From Leucogyrophana mollusca (taxonomy: Eukaryota > Basidiomycota > Agaricomycetes > Boletales), in assembly GCA_021014945.1 (NCBI GenBank), contig MU266376.1, forward strand, positions 62,001-126,000: a stretch of 64,000 nt of DNA, in the 5' to 3' direction. The translations under genes were made by a program, and so were the position numbers. Shown here piece by piece: positions 46,691 to 58,047 of the stretch. Every line of letters begins with the position of its first letter. The first letter of the stretch is position 1. The notes below the pieces were generated by a model. It had not been told where the DNA came from. It searched no databases and saw nothing but the letters and a program-made list of their open reading frames with translations.

Positions 46691-48937
46691 TCAGAGTCCA
46701 AGTGCAGTCGGAATGTATGGTCCGTCCCAACATACGAAGCCAACGTCGCTGGAGATCTGGTGGGCGGGAAACGCTGAGCCCATGCAGTAATACGGAAGCT
46801 CAAGAACTCACAGTAGTGGAATTGCACATGGCAGCAACGGGTGCTCCAGTCTCGGTCCGCGCGAAGATGTTCTTGGCGACAATGTTCGTGGCTAATGTGC
46901 TGATTAGTTGGGGAGAAGAGTATGTTGCGAGAGAGGCGTACCGGTCGCGGGGTATAGATCAAAGATGACAACCTCCTTTCCGGTAGCACCTGGGACGTAG
47001 AACCAGCAGGGATCGCTAACACAGGAGCCCTCAACGTATCCGGGAGTGCTGTATCTCGTGGATTAGTGTTGTAGGTGGAGGAAAGGAAAGGAGACCCACT
47101 CGTTAACGACACCAACAAAGTTCTCAAAGAGGAAGTTCTCGATGTGCGTTTCGTTTGTAGATGACGAATTCGGGCGAGGTCCAACGTTTTGGTCCCAGTA
47201 GCTAATGACACGAGGGGGGGGGTGGTTGGTGTGAGGTCTTGCGTGGTGGAGGTATATAGGATGACTTACTTCTGGGTTACGTAGATCTAATTTACAAGTT
47301 GACTCCATCAGCCTGGGAAGGGCGGGGGTAGAAGGAGGAAGATGAACATACGGGGAATGGGACGTCGATGAACATGATATTTCTCCACGTCACGCTGCAA
47401 AGAATACGAGCTCAGAAAAAGAAAAATCAGCATAGCAAGGAAACGCACTTGGTCGCAGCACCGTTACCACCCGTCCAACTCTTGAAGCGGGCTGCGTAGA
47501 GGGTGTGATTCTGTCATATCCGAGTGAGGGAAGAGGTAACATTTGTAGGCAAATAACTTACCATGATAACATTCTCAAACCTTTGGTCCCAAAAAATCAA
47601 CCATTAGCCAGTACACCACAAGTCCTGATGGAAGGAGAGGGACGCACAGCACGTTCTCCACGGAAGAGTCCTGTCCACCTTTGCCAAGAGAGCCGATGGA
47701 GAGACCGTGGCTGCCTTCGCAGTAACTATCACTGTTGCGTTGATAAACTACTGTCAGAATCACCGCATGGGACGAAAAGTTGATGAGACGCACCGCCAGG
47801 TGATGTTCTTTGCGCCGTTGATAACTGTTAGACAGTCATCGCCGTTTACGACGTGGTTCCGCTCGAAAAGCAGGTTCGTGCCGCCCGCCGAAAAGCCTGG
47901 TGATGGAGGTCAAATGAGTTCTAGTTACGTTATCGGATATGGTAGGAGCAGGTCTCACCGTCGCTATGGAAGAGTTAGACAAATGGTCTAAGCACGAGGC
48001 TATTCGAGGGGCAAAACGGAAAAAACCTCACGTATTGAAAGGGAAGGACTATAAACACTGCGTCAGTGAGCACATAACACTGCTCCAGCCAAAGAACTCA
48101 CCGCATTGTCAGAGCCAGCCAGAATCGTATTGTTGAATATATGTACATTGTCCGAGCCTGTGGTCAGCCAGTTCCAAGCGATGGGCTTTGCATCCCATTA
48201 GCCTACTAAATCATCGTGTAAACGAGTGAAAGGACTCCAACCTTGTAGATTTTCATGTTTTGGATAACACCATTCGTGATATTGCCGAAGAGCCACCCGT
48301 ACGGACGGTTGACTTGTTGGACAAGGTCCCACCACTGTATTCCCAGGTGAATACGGGAATAGAGGGCAAGGTCAAGAAATGCGTACTTGTTGTCCGTGTC
48401 CGTCAACCCAGCCCCAATCGGGATCAGTGTTTCCACGGAGAGTCACGTTGTTGCCACCAGTGAATGCAATCCTGAGGACGTTTGTGTGAGGAAAACATAT
48501 AGCAAGAACGTAAATCCAACCTACCAGGCTCCTGAGTAGTTCTATTCCACATAGATATCAACACTAAGGGACGGGTACTGGTTATGGGTATAGCACTTAC
48601 TGCAGCACCAACATATCCTATACCCAAACATCAGTACGAATTCAACTTAGCCTTCTACAGACCCTCGCGCACCTTGTACAGTCTCAATGCTCGTTGGGTA
48701 CGTCAAGTTTCCCTCGACGCGCACCTCGACGTTCGTCAGCGGGGGGAAAGTGATAGGGGACCAAACATTATAAGTAGTGTTGGCCTGAAACACAATTGAC
48801 GCGTCGGATGCATAGTTGGACACGGCAGCCATGAGTGCGGGGGTATCGTCCACGCCATCAGCGTGAGGGACGATGAATGTTGACCAGGCGCGCGCCGCGG
48901 CAGCGTAGGCGAGGAGGAGGGTGGGGTTGCGTAACAT
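46691..48937 (-). CDS. Secreted glycoside hydrolase family 28 (polygalacturonase-like)
   Basis: It starts at 48937 with a signal peptide (MLRNPTLLLAYAAAARAWS). Exon 1 ends in SIETVQG. To join it to AFTGGNNVTLRGNTDPDWGW in frame, two tiny exons are needed: 48617-48609 (9 nt) and 48531-48525 (7 nt), giving QGYVGAWIAFTGG. Later exons give WNWLTTGSDNVHIFNNTILA, SFPFNTDGFSAGG, NHVVNGDDCLTVINGAKNIT, EGSHGLSIGSLGKGGQDSSV, ARFKSWTGGNGAATNVTWRN and WDQNVGPRPNSSSTNETHIE, ending CWDGPYIPTALGL. The four GH28 motifs are present as NTD, GDD, SHGLS and RFK. The Asp of NTD is encoded by a 5-nt exon (47963-47959). Several N-glycosylation sites. It would act outside the cell on pectin; the G to S change before HG and the overall type suggest an exo-acting or rhamnogalacturonan-class enzyme. 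Confidence 0.88.
47959..47963 (-). other. Predicted 5-nt micro-exon of the GH28 gene
   Basis: The minus-strand sequence is TTCCATAG, then CGACG, then GTGAGACC. The upstream exon ends ..TTCAATAC before GTGAGG, and the downstream exon starts GCTTTTCGG after ATCACCAG. Joining the three gives AAT ACC GAC GGC TTT, i.e. the NTDGF active-site motif. Reading through the first donor gives ACG TGA, a stop. Confidence 0.75.
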
Positions 48938-49733
48938 CGTGGCGGTGGGCCAAAGAGCTCAAGGTTGGAGGTGGGCTGGCGTCGCGTTTTATAGCTGGTC
49001 GCGTCGGGGTCGAGGGGGGATCGATCCTGAAGGCCCGGGCTGTCCGTCCGGGGATCGCATGTGATGCAGTGGATGTTCGCCGCGGGGTCATGGGTCATGG
49101 GGGCAGAGTTATTGTGGGTGGGGAAGACTTTGGAGATACGGGGATGACGTCCAGGTTGGCTTTCACGGAAGGGTCGCGAGAGATATATTTGCTTTTCCGT
49201 TTGATGCAACAGTGACATGTGATCTTCGAAACATACATAAAGCCGTAAGCAACAAGTAAGCAATGCTTGAAGATCGTAACGTCTGCTTGAAAACCGACAG
49301 GACGTGGGAGGTGCCGACTCGTCGCAGGGCCGTCACCATGGCTGTGCCTATGCAGCGGCCATGGCGGCTTGGATCCACTGGTTGCCAAAACTCTTCTCAT
49401 TAGCGCTAGAATGCATGGACCTCCAGCCGCAGGGGCTTTACCAAGGATTTTCGATTCGGAAACCTGATAGACGCACGCAGCGGCCACTGGCCAAAGCAAC
49501 AGCACCAGTGAGAAATTGGCACGGCCCGGGCGGGCCAGCGGACCGTTGGGGTGGAGGTTATGAGGAGGGGGGAAAAAGTTGATGCAATTATATGGAGCTT
49601 GTAGCGTTCGTTGGAGATACACAGAAGAACGACGAAGAAATGTGCAGAAAGAAGGGAAACAATTTGATTGTTTCTGCGTGACCATTTGTTTTTGAGTGAT
49701 GTTCAAACGATATCACCAACCAAATGCTGCCAC
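48938..49733. other. Intergenic between GH28 and DUF2235 paralogue 2
   Basis: It includes the GH28 promoter flank and the 3' flank of the next gene. Open frames on both strands are of skewed composition and not supported. Confidence 0.5.
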
Positions 49734-51910
49734 TCAATCGACCCACTGAGGCTCAACCCTTAGCTTCGCCTTAGGCCAGTATTTGCCACCATCGAGTCCC
49801 TCTGCCTCCATACGTATCCTGACCGATCGGTGGACCTTTACACCTTGCTTCTTCTGTCGAGGTACGTGGCGTCCGCTGCCCATGTTAATACTGCGCACGC
49901 ATGACCCTGTCAGCCATCGCTACAGCAAAGCGATGTCGCAGAAACTTACCTCCAGTCCTTAACCCAAGAGCTATCCTCATCCTTCTGGTAGTGCTGTTTC
50001 TGGGGAAGGACCTCCAGAATCCACCACCCCTTTGCCAACACAAGCTGGTCGTAGACCGGGCTCAGTGCATCAGCAAGATCTTCTTCCTCCTCGCTCACGA
50101 AGTCGCCCCCGTCGCTGTACACGACCACAGTGGGATCCCCTTTGACCACCTGTGGTTTTGGGACAGGAATGAGGTGTGCTTCAGAGGGAAGTGGGGCGTT
50201 CTCGTCGAAGTTGGTCATAGGTGCGCCAGGGGGCGGGTGTGGTCCGACGATGTGTGGGTTCTGAAAGCGCGGGGGTGGCCGTGGCTTTACATATGGGTAG
50301 ACTGAATCGGGGTCCATCCCTATCTGCTTGAAACTCTCGCGGTGGAATAGAATGCCAGTGTTTGCTTTGAAACATTCACGAATCATCCAGCGCAGAGGTA
50401 TACGGGCGAGGCTGTTGCGGGTACCATTGGGAACAGAGCCGCCGCCGATATCTAGCACGTGCGTGAGCAATGTAAGGATCAAGTATTTACGGAACCCCAT
50501 ACCACAGTGACACCCGGCAAACCATACTTCCTCAACGTCTGTCGTGAAATCCTGGGTCGAGAATTGACGCTCAAGTTGAGGGAGGCTTTCCTTCCTGTGT
50601 TTCTTCACACTGCGCGGCATCTCGTTGCGCTTGACACCAAGATCCTTGTCTTTCTCAGTGGGCCGATTCCAGCCGTTAGGCTTAAAGCGACTGAATCAAA
50701 CACCATTAGATTGTTATCAGGGTTGGCGAGCAACGGATATACTTACGAACGGTGCTCGTCTAGAGACATCGCGTGACGGAAGTAGCGGATATTGTCGGCA
50801 GCCCTAGTGAACGGAAGCCTTCGGGGGAAGATGCCCACCGAGCTCACTGTGTCCCTATGACATTCGAATCGTATCAGCTGCACGTGTTTAGCGGCGGTAA
50901 GGAGGGTTAATGGCGCACCAGACTCCGACGAATTCGATATCTACATTGATTGAAAACGCCTTCTTAAACGCTACGCTCTGCTTCCAGCCAATCTCATCGT
51001 CACGGCAGTACATGTGGTACGCGAACGGGACCTGCTGATGGTTGCATGTTGGAAGAAGTCCTACTTTGTGTAGCCTATAAAATAAAGTGGGCATGAGATT
51101 CGAGTGCGTGAAAGATAGGCTTACATTCCGGCGAGCGCACGTGCCGTGTACGCTCCTCGCGAAAATCCGAATATGCAGATCTTATCGCCCGCCTCGTCTT
51201 TACCAGTTATTAGTATCGCTCACATGACAGTGTGCCGCGGCACGTACAGTTCTGCATCAAAAATTCATATCCACCTGTATGTATACGGCCCATGGTAAGA
51301 GCCAAAACGAAAGTCAGTCTGACTGGAAAAACGCACCCATGACGTGTGCGTTAAGGTGTTTGCCAACCATCATATCAAGAGTTTTAGACAAGCCTGCCAT
51401 CACTGGGGTGGCGATCTGCGGGATAGTGTAGGTGCCTATACCGGCCTACCCAATGACGAATAATTAGTTCGCCAGCAAGGAATATGATAGCTAAGGTTTA
51501 GTTACCTGGTAATACACCATCTGCTGGCTCTTGTCATCCTTCTTAAGCATGGAGAACAACTGCACAATGCTGGAGTTCTATGTCCATCCCTTATCAGTTG
51601 TCTACTTGCCCGAACAAATCCTCATACGTACATCGGCGTCAAATTGATCCCCAGTGCCATCAAAACATAACACGAGGGTGCGGTGCGAATGCTCGTGAGG
51701 TATAACCTCGTCGAAGGGATTACCATGCAGCTGCTTGTCGTCGCCCTTCAAGTTTGGAAAGTTCGACGACGACGGAGAGTCACTTCCGCCGTTCGGAGAC
51801 TGCACATTTGGGATATCTGGGTAGTCGTTCTCGAATATCATGGGAGGTAGCTGAGATTTTTCGGTGGACCCGGACTGCGAAGGCTGGATGCTCTCTGGTA
51901 CTTGGGCCAT
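49734..51910 (-). CDS. DUF2235 (T6SS-phospholipase-like) α/β-hydrolase, paralogue 2
   Basis: It starts at MAQVPESIQPSQSG (51910), by analogy with paralogue 1; an ATG 18 nt upstream is not shared. Motifs: [131 protein letters not shown], and the end WPKAKLRVEPQWVD. Intron positions parallel those of paralogue 1, so the pair arose by DNA-level tandem duplication with the GH28 gene between them, or inserted later. Differences cluster in the disordered N-terminus and the Pro-rich linker; the catalytic core is nearly unchanged. Substrate unknown. Confidence 0.87.
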
Positions 51911-52740
51911 GGTTTGCTGGGAGGACAAACGTTCGACGGCTTTAGATCACCCTGGCTTTATGGGTTTTTGTAGGAGATGAATTGCCTCCGTTCATAAATC
52001 TGTCATCTCCCGCTTCGATTCGTTGTGATCCCGGACCCGAACAAGGCGGCGGCATATTCTTGGTGCTTGCAATCTTCCATGGCAGTGTCGTTATTTCTTG
52101 TCTTCTTCTTTGTAACATCGCTGGCGTCGGGCTCCATGCCAAGCGCTCGCGGCTCCAACGTCTTCCGGGAGGGCTTGGTGAGCTTGGGCGCTCGCGATCG
52201 ACGTTTGGGGGTCAGGCTTAGACTCGAGTTAGACTGCGGGTTTTTCCGAAGGACTTTGTCGCGGACGTCAATTTGAAACGGAATCAGTTTGGTCTGCCCA
52301 GAAAGTCTGGTGGTGTTGCGGCCCACACTGATCGTCGCAGCGCTCTGGGATAGCGCTGGACACTTGTGGAAAATCGAGATCACAAGAAGCACTCGTGGGC
52401 CGAAGACGGCCACGGCAATCAACTTGGCCGTCCCTGCTATCGTCGACTGCCCTTTCGACTACTTTTGGTCCCGACGGATCGCCAAAGTATGCTGAGGCTC
52501 ATTCTCGGCTCCTGGCGCTTGGAGCTTGATTGCATCCTTCAGCGCTCCACTGAGTCAGGATCACCTTCCCTGACTTCCTTGGGGGATTTCTACATGTCGA
52601 ACTTCTGGGTGACTGTAGTATGAATCCTCATTTGCCATCCCTCAGGTGACCCTCGGGTGTACTCGGAAGCACAGATAACGCCAGCCCACCCTCCAGAATC
52701 ATCGTTCTTCCACTTCCCTCTGGCGAGAAGGGTAATTAAG
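51911..52740. other. Divergent intergenic region, DUF2235 paralogue 2 / MFS transporter
   Basis: It carries both promoters. A minus frame at 52422-52003 (with SLTPKRRSRAPKLTKPSRKT) and a plus frame at 52025-52276 overlap; neither matches a known family. A small unannotated gene cannot be excluded. Confidence 0.4.
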
Positions 52741-54367
52741 ATGTCTGAAGTACAAGAGGTTCCTTTGGCAGTACTCGGGGAGCCGAACGATACGCCTCCG
52801 GAGGGGTTTAGTCGACCAGACCTTGATGACACCGCACCACCGGCAACGAGCAATTCCCGTCCCACGAAACAATATCAGGCGCTCCTCCTTGTCTCTGGCT
52901 TCCTTATGATATTTCATGTGATCGGTATAAACTCGATCTTCGGCGTATTCCAGGTGAGCAAATTACCTCCACCTCAAGATCACCAGTTCGACCGACTTCC
53001 TAGGAATACTATACTTCGCCGGGTAGTAACATTCCCGGTGCTGTAGGACAAGATGCGCTTGTCTCTCTTGCGGGAACGATCGGCACGGGGCTTACTTGGG
53101 CGGGAAGTATATTTGTTAATCCCTGGATGGAAAGCGTACATAACGTCCGTATCATCACTGTGCTTGGTGCGATCATAACCAGCCTTGGGCTGTTTTTGGC
53201 GAGTTTCAACACCCAAGTACGTTGCCCCTCTCCCTCTAAAGCTTGTTACCGTCATCATATTCAAAATGTGCACCGATTAGCTCTGGCACCTCTATTTAAC
53301 CCAGGCGCTTCTATACGGAATTGGTTCCTCGATGTATTACTTTCCAATAATGGCGCTTACCCCGCTCTACTTCGATGCTCACCGCGGCTTTGCGATGGGC
53401 CTCATTCTCGCCGGGAGCGGTACTGGGGGACTTGTCCTCGCCCCCGTCCTCAACGCGCTCATCGCCAAGTTTGGTGTTAGGTGGGCGCTGAGAGTGCTAG
53501 GGCTGTGGAACCTAATCATTGGGATTCCAGTCGCTTGTGTGGTAAAAAAGCGGCCTGGCTTCGGCGCTAGGCAAGGAACGAGAGTGGGCTTAGGGCTCGC
53601 AAAGAGAGGAACGTTCGTGTGGCAGGTCCGTCTCCCCTTGCTTAGTGCATAAAGGGAAGTTCAATCAAGATTTTGACATGACATGCGCAGTCTCTTGGCG
53701 CTTTCCTCCAAGCTGCAGGCAATCTAGTGCCAATGTACTACATGACGACGTATTCGTCTTCAGTCCTAGGATTTTCGACTTCCAGTGCTAGTTTGGTACT
53801 CGCGCTCAACAATGCCGTCAATAGCGTGTCTCGAGTTTCGATGGGTGTGCTCGCGGACAAGGTGGGGCGGCAAAACACAATGATCATGAGTGTATGCCTG
53901 AAGTCTCTTACACACGGATCTGGTATCACAATGACACATTTTGGCTTTCCCAGGTCATCCTCTCTGCCCTATCTGTCCTTTCCCTCTGGTACGATGCCCC
54001 TCGACCCCGCTTTATCGCTTTCACAGTCCTTTACGGCGTGTACGCAGGCGGATACAACGCTCTTCTTCCCACAACTATCACAGAGGTATTTGGGGTGGGT
54101 AACTACGCCGCGGTGAACGGAGTCATCTATTTCGTCCGAGGTGTAGGGACATTGGCAGGTGCTCCGGTCGCAGGCGTTATCTTGGGCAACCACAGTCGTG
54201 GTACTGGAAGTGGAATTGGGAGTACGTTTACGGGAATGGACCTGCAAGACAGATATAAGAAGGTTGTGTTGTTCGATGGGGCGTTGTTGATTGCAGCCAG
54301 TGTTTGTGTTGCCTATGTGCGCTGGTTGGACGCGAGGGACAAAGGGCGGTGGATGTGGAAGGCGTGA
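52741..54367 (+). CDS. MFS transporter, monocarboxylate-transporter-like
   Basis: The start MSEVQEVPLAVLGEPND is followed by a 40-residue hydrophilic N-terminus, then YQALLLVSGFLMIFHVIGIN and SIFGVFQ (TM1). After introns: GQDALVSLAGTIGTGLTWAG, NVRIITVLGAIITSLGLFLA, SSMYYFPIMALTPLYFDAHR, GFAMGLILAGSGTGGLVLAP, then a cytoplasmic loop and the C-terminal six helices (SLGAFLQAAGNLVPMYYMTT, SRVSMGVLADKVGRQNTMIM, VILSALSVLSLWYDAPRPRF, TVLYGVYAGGYNALLPTTIT, FVRGVGTLAGAPVAGVILGN). DKVGRQ is the MFS motif-A-like loop. It resembles fungal MCH/monocarboxylate permeases; the substrate cannot be read from sequence. Four introns. Stop at 54365-54367, only 30 bp from the end of the convergent HET gene. Confidence 0.88.
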
Positions 54368-54397
54368 AGGACGTAGGATGCATGTCATAAAAGCCTA

Positions 54398-56008
54398 CTA
54401 CGTGATGTCTCTCAGAGAGATAGTTACCACATGCTTGATGAACATATGCTTGACATCAGCACCTTCAAGGTTTCGTAGCAATGCCCCACAAGGTCTACTT
54501 GTCACCGTCACCTGCCTCCCCCGAAGTGGCCCACATACCCAGTCTGTGACAGCCCGATGTCGTTCCGAGGGGGCCAAAATGCTTTCTTTTATCCAAGCCT
54601 CGTCCCCTGTCTTGAGACCAGTTTCGACGTGAACCCACGTGCTCGCTCCCCATTCTCTTACAGTGACCAGAAATGACTCAGTGGTAGTCGGGTTCCGATA
54701 GAGGACACTGATGCTGTCTGTGGGCAATGGTTGCCATACGAAACTACCGTCATCCAGGCGTGTTAATAAGGGTGGGCACTCGACTAGCACAAAGCCCTGC
54801 TCAGAGACCTGGGCTGTGCGTAGTCGGACGAAACTTGATAGCCAAGGTCGGGCGACGGTGTAAATACGATCATCCTCAGTGGAGAGGAGGATATCCTTGA
54901 CAGTGAAGCCGTCGCAAGGGGAAAGGACTTCCGGGAGCACGGCTATGTCTACCCTTTTGAACAAGCCATCCGCGCGCTGCTTCAAGCGCAGACCGAGGGG
55001 ACATCCCCCCCGTTTACAGGCTAGGATTCCTAAGAAGGAGCCGTGGTCGACCTCCTTGAGGGGCATGTTTATTTGGATACCACTATTGGTCGATGTGAAG
55101 TGAGATGTCGAAATCGCGTCTGTGAGAGCCGAGCCGAAAAGGCGGACAAAGCGGTAGATTGGGATCTGGTCGACGTTCATCGAATAACGGAAATCGTGGG
55201 GCGAATGAGCAAGCAAGGCCGTGTGTGATGAGGAATCCGGTTCTGCATCTTCTGACGTTCTCCAGGCAAATATACTTTGGTCATTCGACATTTTGAGGAT
55301 TTCGAGCTGGAGTCTGGCAAAGGCATTATTCCCCTCGCCATATATGAGCGGCAAGTGGACTCCAAAAAGACCCATCAATGAGTACGCCCCGTCCTCCACC
55401 CTTGTTGTGTTTCTCTGCGACGCCCACGACATTTTCGTTGCTACACTGATTTTTGCGAGTGATACCTTCCCCAATAGGACGCCCTCGTCCACGCCAGTAA
55501 TCACCGCAAGAGCGGAAATCAGGCTGGTCTTACTTCCAATTTCCACCCAGTCCATCGCAAGGAATACGATCGTCCCAGGCGCTATAAGTTCTTGTAAAGT
55601 CCATCCCCTCGTAAACCATTTACTACGACGGAACTCGGAGAATTCGGCGACTGGGTTGTCGTCGCTGTGTACATCCTCCAAGTATACGTAGCAAACGCGG
55701 GCCTGTGCATACCAACGGTACATCGAGTTTATCGCTTCTGAGAGCTCCGCGCTGCTGCTCTTGTCAATACAACAAGTGTCGACCCATAGGTATTCGTATC
55801 CATCCGCGAGAGCATGTGCGCAGCATCGTTCTATCTTGTTGTATCCTTTCAGTTTCGACGCAAGGCTTGGATTATTTAACTCTTGATAGGAGACTTCTTC
55901 CCGGGCCCATCGGTGTGAGAGGATGGCGTATTCTGGGAGAGCGCCGTCCTCTAAGGTATTGATATGGTTTTCGAGTTTTAAAGTCTTCGTGTTCAACAGG
56001 CGTATCAT
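54398..56008 (-). CDS. HET-domain protein with DUF8212 (third intact copy)
   Basis: Single-exon frame of 536 aa from MIRLLNTKTLKLENHINTLE (56008); an upstream in-frame ATG (56077) is atypical. Motifs: YAILSHRWAREEVSYQELNN (Val-Trp-Gly-Asp of the other copies is Arg-Trp-Ala-Arg here), YLWVDTCCIDKSSSAELSEA, NSMYRWYAQARVCYVYLEDV, RGWTLQELIAPGTIVFLAMD, KMSWASQRNTTRVEDGAYSL, LPLIYGEGNNAFARLQLEIL and SNDQSIFAW. The second half repeats the β-rich pattern (HFTSTNSGIQINMPLKE, TESFLVTVREWG). It ends HVVTISLRDIT. It is the most divergent of the three. Confidence 0.86.
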   Translation of the reverse strand: MIRLLNTKTLKLENHINTLEDGALPEYAILSHRWAREEVSYQELNNPSLASKLKGYNKIERCCAHALADGYEYLWVDTCCIDKSSSAELSEAINSMYRWYAQARVCYVYLEDVHSDDNPVAEFSEFRRSKWFTRGWTLQELIAPGTIVFLAMDWVEIGSKTSLISALAVITGVDEGVLLGKVSLAKISVATKMSWASQRNTTRVEDGAYSLMGLFGVHLPLIYGEGNNAFARLQLEILKMSNDQSIFAWRTSEDAEPDSSSHTALLAHSPHDFRYSMNVDQIPIYRFVRLFGSALTDAISTSHFTSTNSGIQINMPLKEVDHGSFLGILACKRGGCPLGLRLKQRADGLFKRVDIAVLPEVLSPCDGFTVKDILLSTEDDRIYTVARPWLSSFVRLRTAQVSEQGFVLVECPPLLTRLDDGSFVWQPLPTDSISVLYRNPTTTESFLVTVREWGASTWVHVETGLKTGDEAWIKESILAPSERHRAVTDWVCGPLRGRQVTVTSRPCGALLRNLEGADVKHMFIKHVVTISLRDIT

Positions 56009-56373
56009 GCGGCCTGTCACAGTCGCGCGGGAAACGAACGAAAAGTGAGGCGGGAGCCACGATTCGTGTCCGCGCACATACCTGTTGTCAAAGCTGGTTC
56101 GTCGGCGTGGTGCTGGTAAAGACAGCGGTCGAGATCAGGCAGATTAGGACGCGCCAGAAGAGGGCGACTCTCTCACCATTGTGGGAATTTTGCAGTGACT
56201 TTTTATAATTAGCTGGTAAACTTATACTTATATAGAGTGATTTCACCCCAAAGCTGAAACTATGGTCAGTTTTTTGAACAATATTTTGTCCGCTTGATCC
56301 CAACATTGATTCAACTTGAGGAGCGTTCTGAAAGGTTGCTTAACCAACTTTCGATAAACCTGAATCGCAGCCA
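56009..56373. promoter_or_regulatory. Divergent intergenic region, HET / F-box gene
   Basis: This 365-bp gap lies between start codons on opposite strands. An AT-rich stretch around 56205-56250 (TTTTTATAATTAG, ACTTATATAGAG) could serve core promoters. Confidence 0.45.
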
Positions 56374-58047
56374 ATGAGCTCGCAACAACAAGCTCAGATG
56401 TCCTTTTACCTCCCGAAGGAGCTTCTTCTCGTTATCTTTCTAGAGCTCGATGGACTATCTCTATTGAAGTGCAAACATGTATGGACGTACGCAATCACTG
56501 TTCAGTCATTATCTGATCGATCTTTGTCTGGGATATCCAGGTCTGCCGATTATTTTACTCGATTATCACTGGCAGCGTTGCTCTGGAGTACATAGTCGAG
56601 CTCCTTGCTGCAGGCATGGATGATGGGATCCACCCTTCTGCTGACATTACTCGACTGCACGCGCTTCGAAACCACCAGAAAGCTTGGGATTCTATGACAT
56701 GGAGTGAGACGGGGTTTATTTTCATGGAACAAGGCCATTGCTGGGAACTCTGTGGTGGGGTGCTGTGTCAAGCCACTGGGACAGGAGGTCTGTCTTGCGT
56801 CCAGCTACCCTCTAGATTCAGGGGAATCGAGGAGAAGCGATGGACCTTGGCTAATTTCGGTTTCAATGTCCGTGACTTCACTATTGATCCTTCGCAAGAT
56901 TTGCTTGTGCTACTTGAGGCGACCGGGTGAGTTTCGCATTTTCCCTGTCATCTCGCGGTGGCTGAAATGCGTTGCGGTCAAAGTCTACATCAATCTTTTA
57001 TTGTTCATTTGCGCTCGCTTTCCACGGGAGCACCCCATTCATTGGCAGGTGGTCCTACAATTATACACTCACCGTGTCCTCTCGATACTTGGAAATTTGC
57101 AATCCAAATCTGCCGCCAACGGCTGGGCGTTTTGATCCAGGATAGTCCCATTGACAACAATGACAGGGAACTGATGGTCTGGGACTGGAAGACTAGTCGA
57201 TTAGAAATGGTACGATCATACTCCGTCTTATTCGACTCTTACTCAAGCGCCCGTGTACTGTAAGGGGATTCGGGGGCGCGACATCCAGTCGTTCTCCTTT
57301 GTCAGCGACGATTTAATCCTCGTAGCAAAGGTCGTTCCAGGACACAACGGACAGAGCATCCCTCGGCTTGATATTCTAAATGTCAGCCAATCCGAAAGTG
57401 CTATCCTCCCGAGCTCTGGCGTTGATTTTATCTGTGGACTGCAATATCCTTCTATCAAGGGAGAGATTACAGAACTGCTTGTTCGATCGGAACCTGCGCC
57501 TTCGTGGATGCCACAGCAAGTGCCCTTTTTTACTTCTAAAAAGGAAAGGCTCTTTGTTGTCACTTGTTCCGTCGCTACCGAAGGAGACGAAGTCTCTGTC
57601 TTGTTCGTTCCGCTGTCCACGATCCTTGCGCAAGCTCAAGCCGCGACTGGTGTTCCTCGATCCGTTGTTGAATGGACCAATTGGGGACCAGGTGGGACGC
57701 GCATGATTGCCAGGAGACCTTCAGAAACATGGGTCTGCTATTCGTTCGGAATGAAATTCATTCATCTCCTCCCATGGAAAAAAGAGCCTCGAGCACGCAT
57801 TTACGACTTCAACCCGTATACAGTGAACCGAGGGGTCAGCAATGCGGAGAACGGGACACCTCCGGTTTGGAAGCGCCTGGCCAAAACACAGAAAATTAAC
57901 GCGCAAATATCATTTTTCGAGGAAGACGTCGTTACATCGTTACCGGGTCGTGTAGGCGTTGTATACCTCCCCATCACTGAACCGAGTAGATCCTGGGAGG
58001 CAGCGATGTTAAGCGAAGATAACGTCGTTGCGGTTTCTGTAGGTTGA
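56374..58047 (+). CDS. F-box protein (Agaricomycete lineage-specific, propeller-like)
   Basis: The start MSSQQQAQMSFYLPKELLLV leads into an F-box (LPKELLLVIFLELDGLSLLK). Splicing at GTATGG..ATCCAG gives KCKHVCRLFYSIITGSVALE, the usual family continuation (CxxF..I..SVALEYIVEL). Two further introns (56927-56983 and about 57209-57262) restore SFIVHLRSLSTGAPHSLAG, LMVWDWKTSRLEM and SFSFVSDDLILVAK. The long body with alternating hydrophobic strands (VDFICGLQYPS, RLFVVTCSV, GRVGVVYLPI) fits a degenerate β-propeller. By analogy it is an SCF adaptor; target unknown. Intact, unlike the truncated F-box gene at 24253. Confidence 0.8.

Noticed and set aside
52003..52422. Basic Ser/Arg/Lys-rich minus-strand frame
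   Set aside because: No recognisable domain; it lies in a divergent promoter region and overlaps a plus-strand frame of equal quality.
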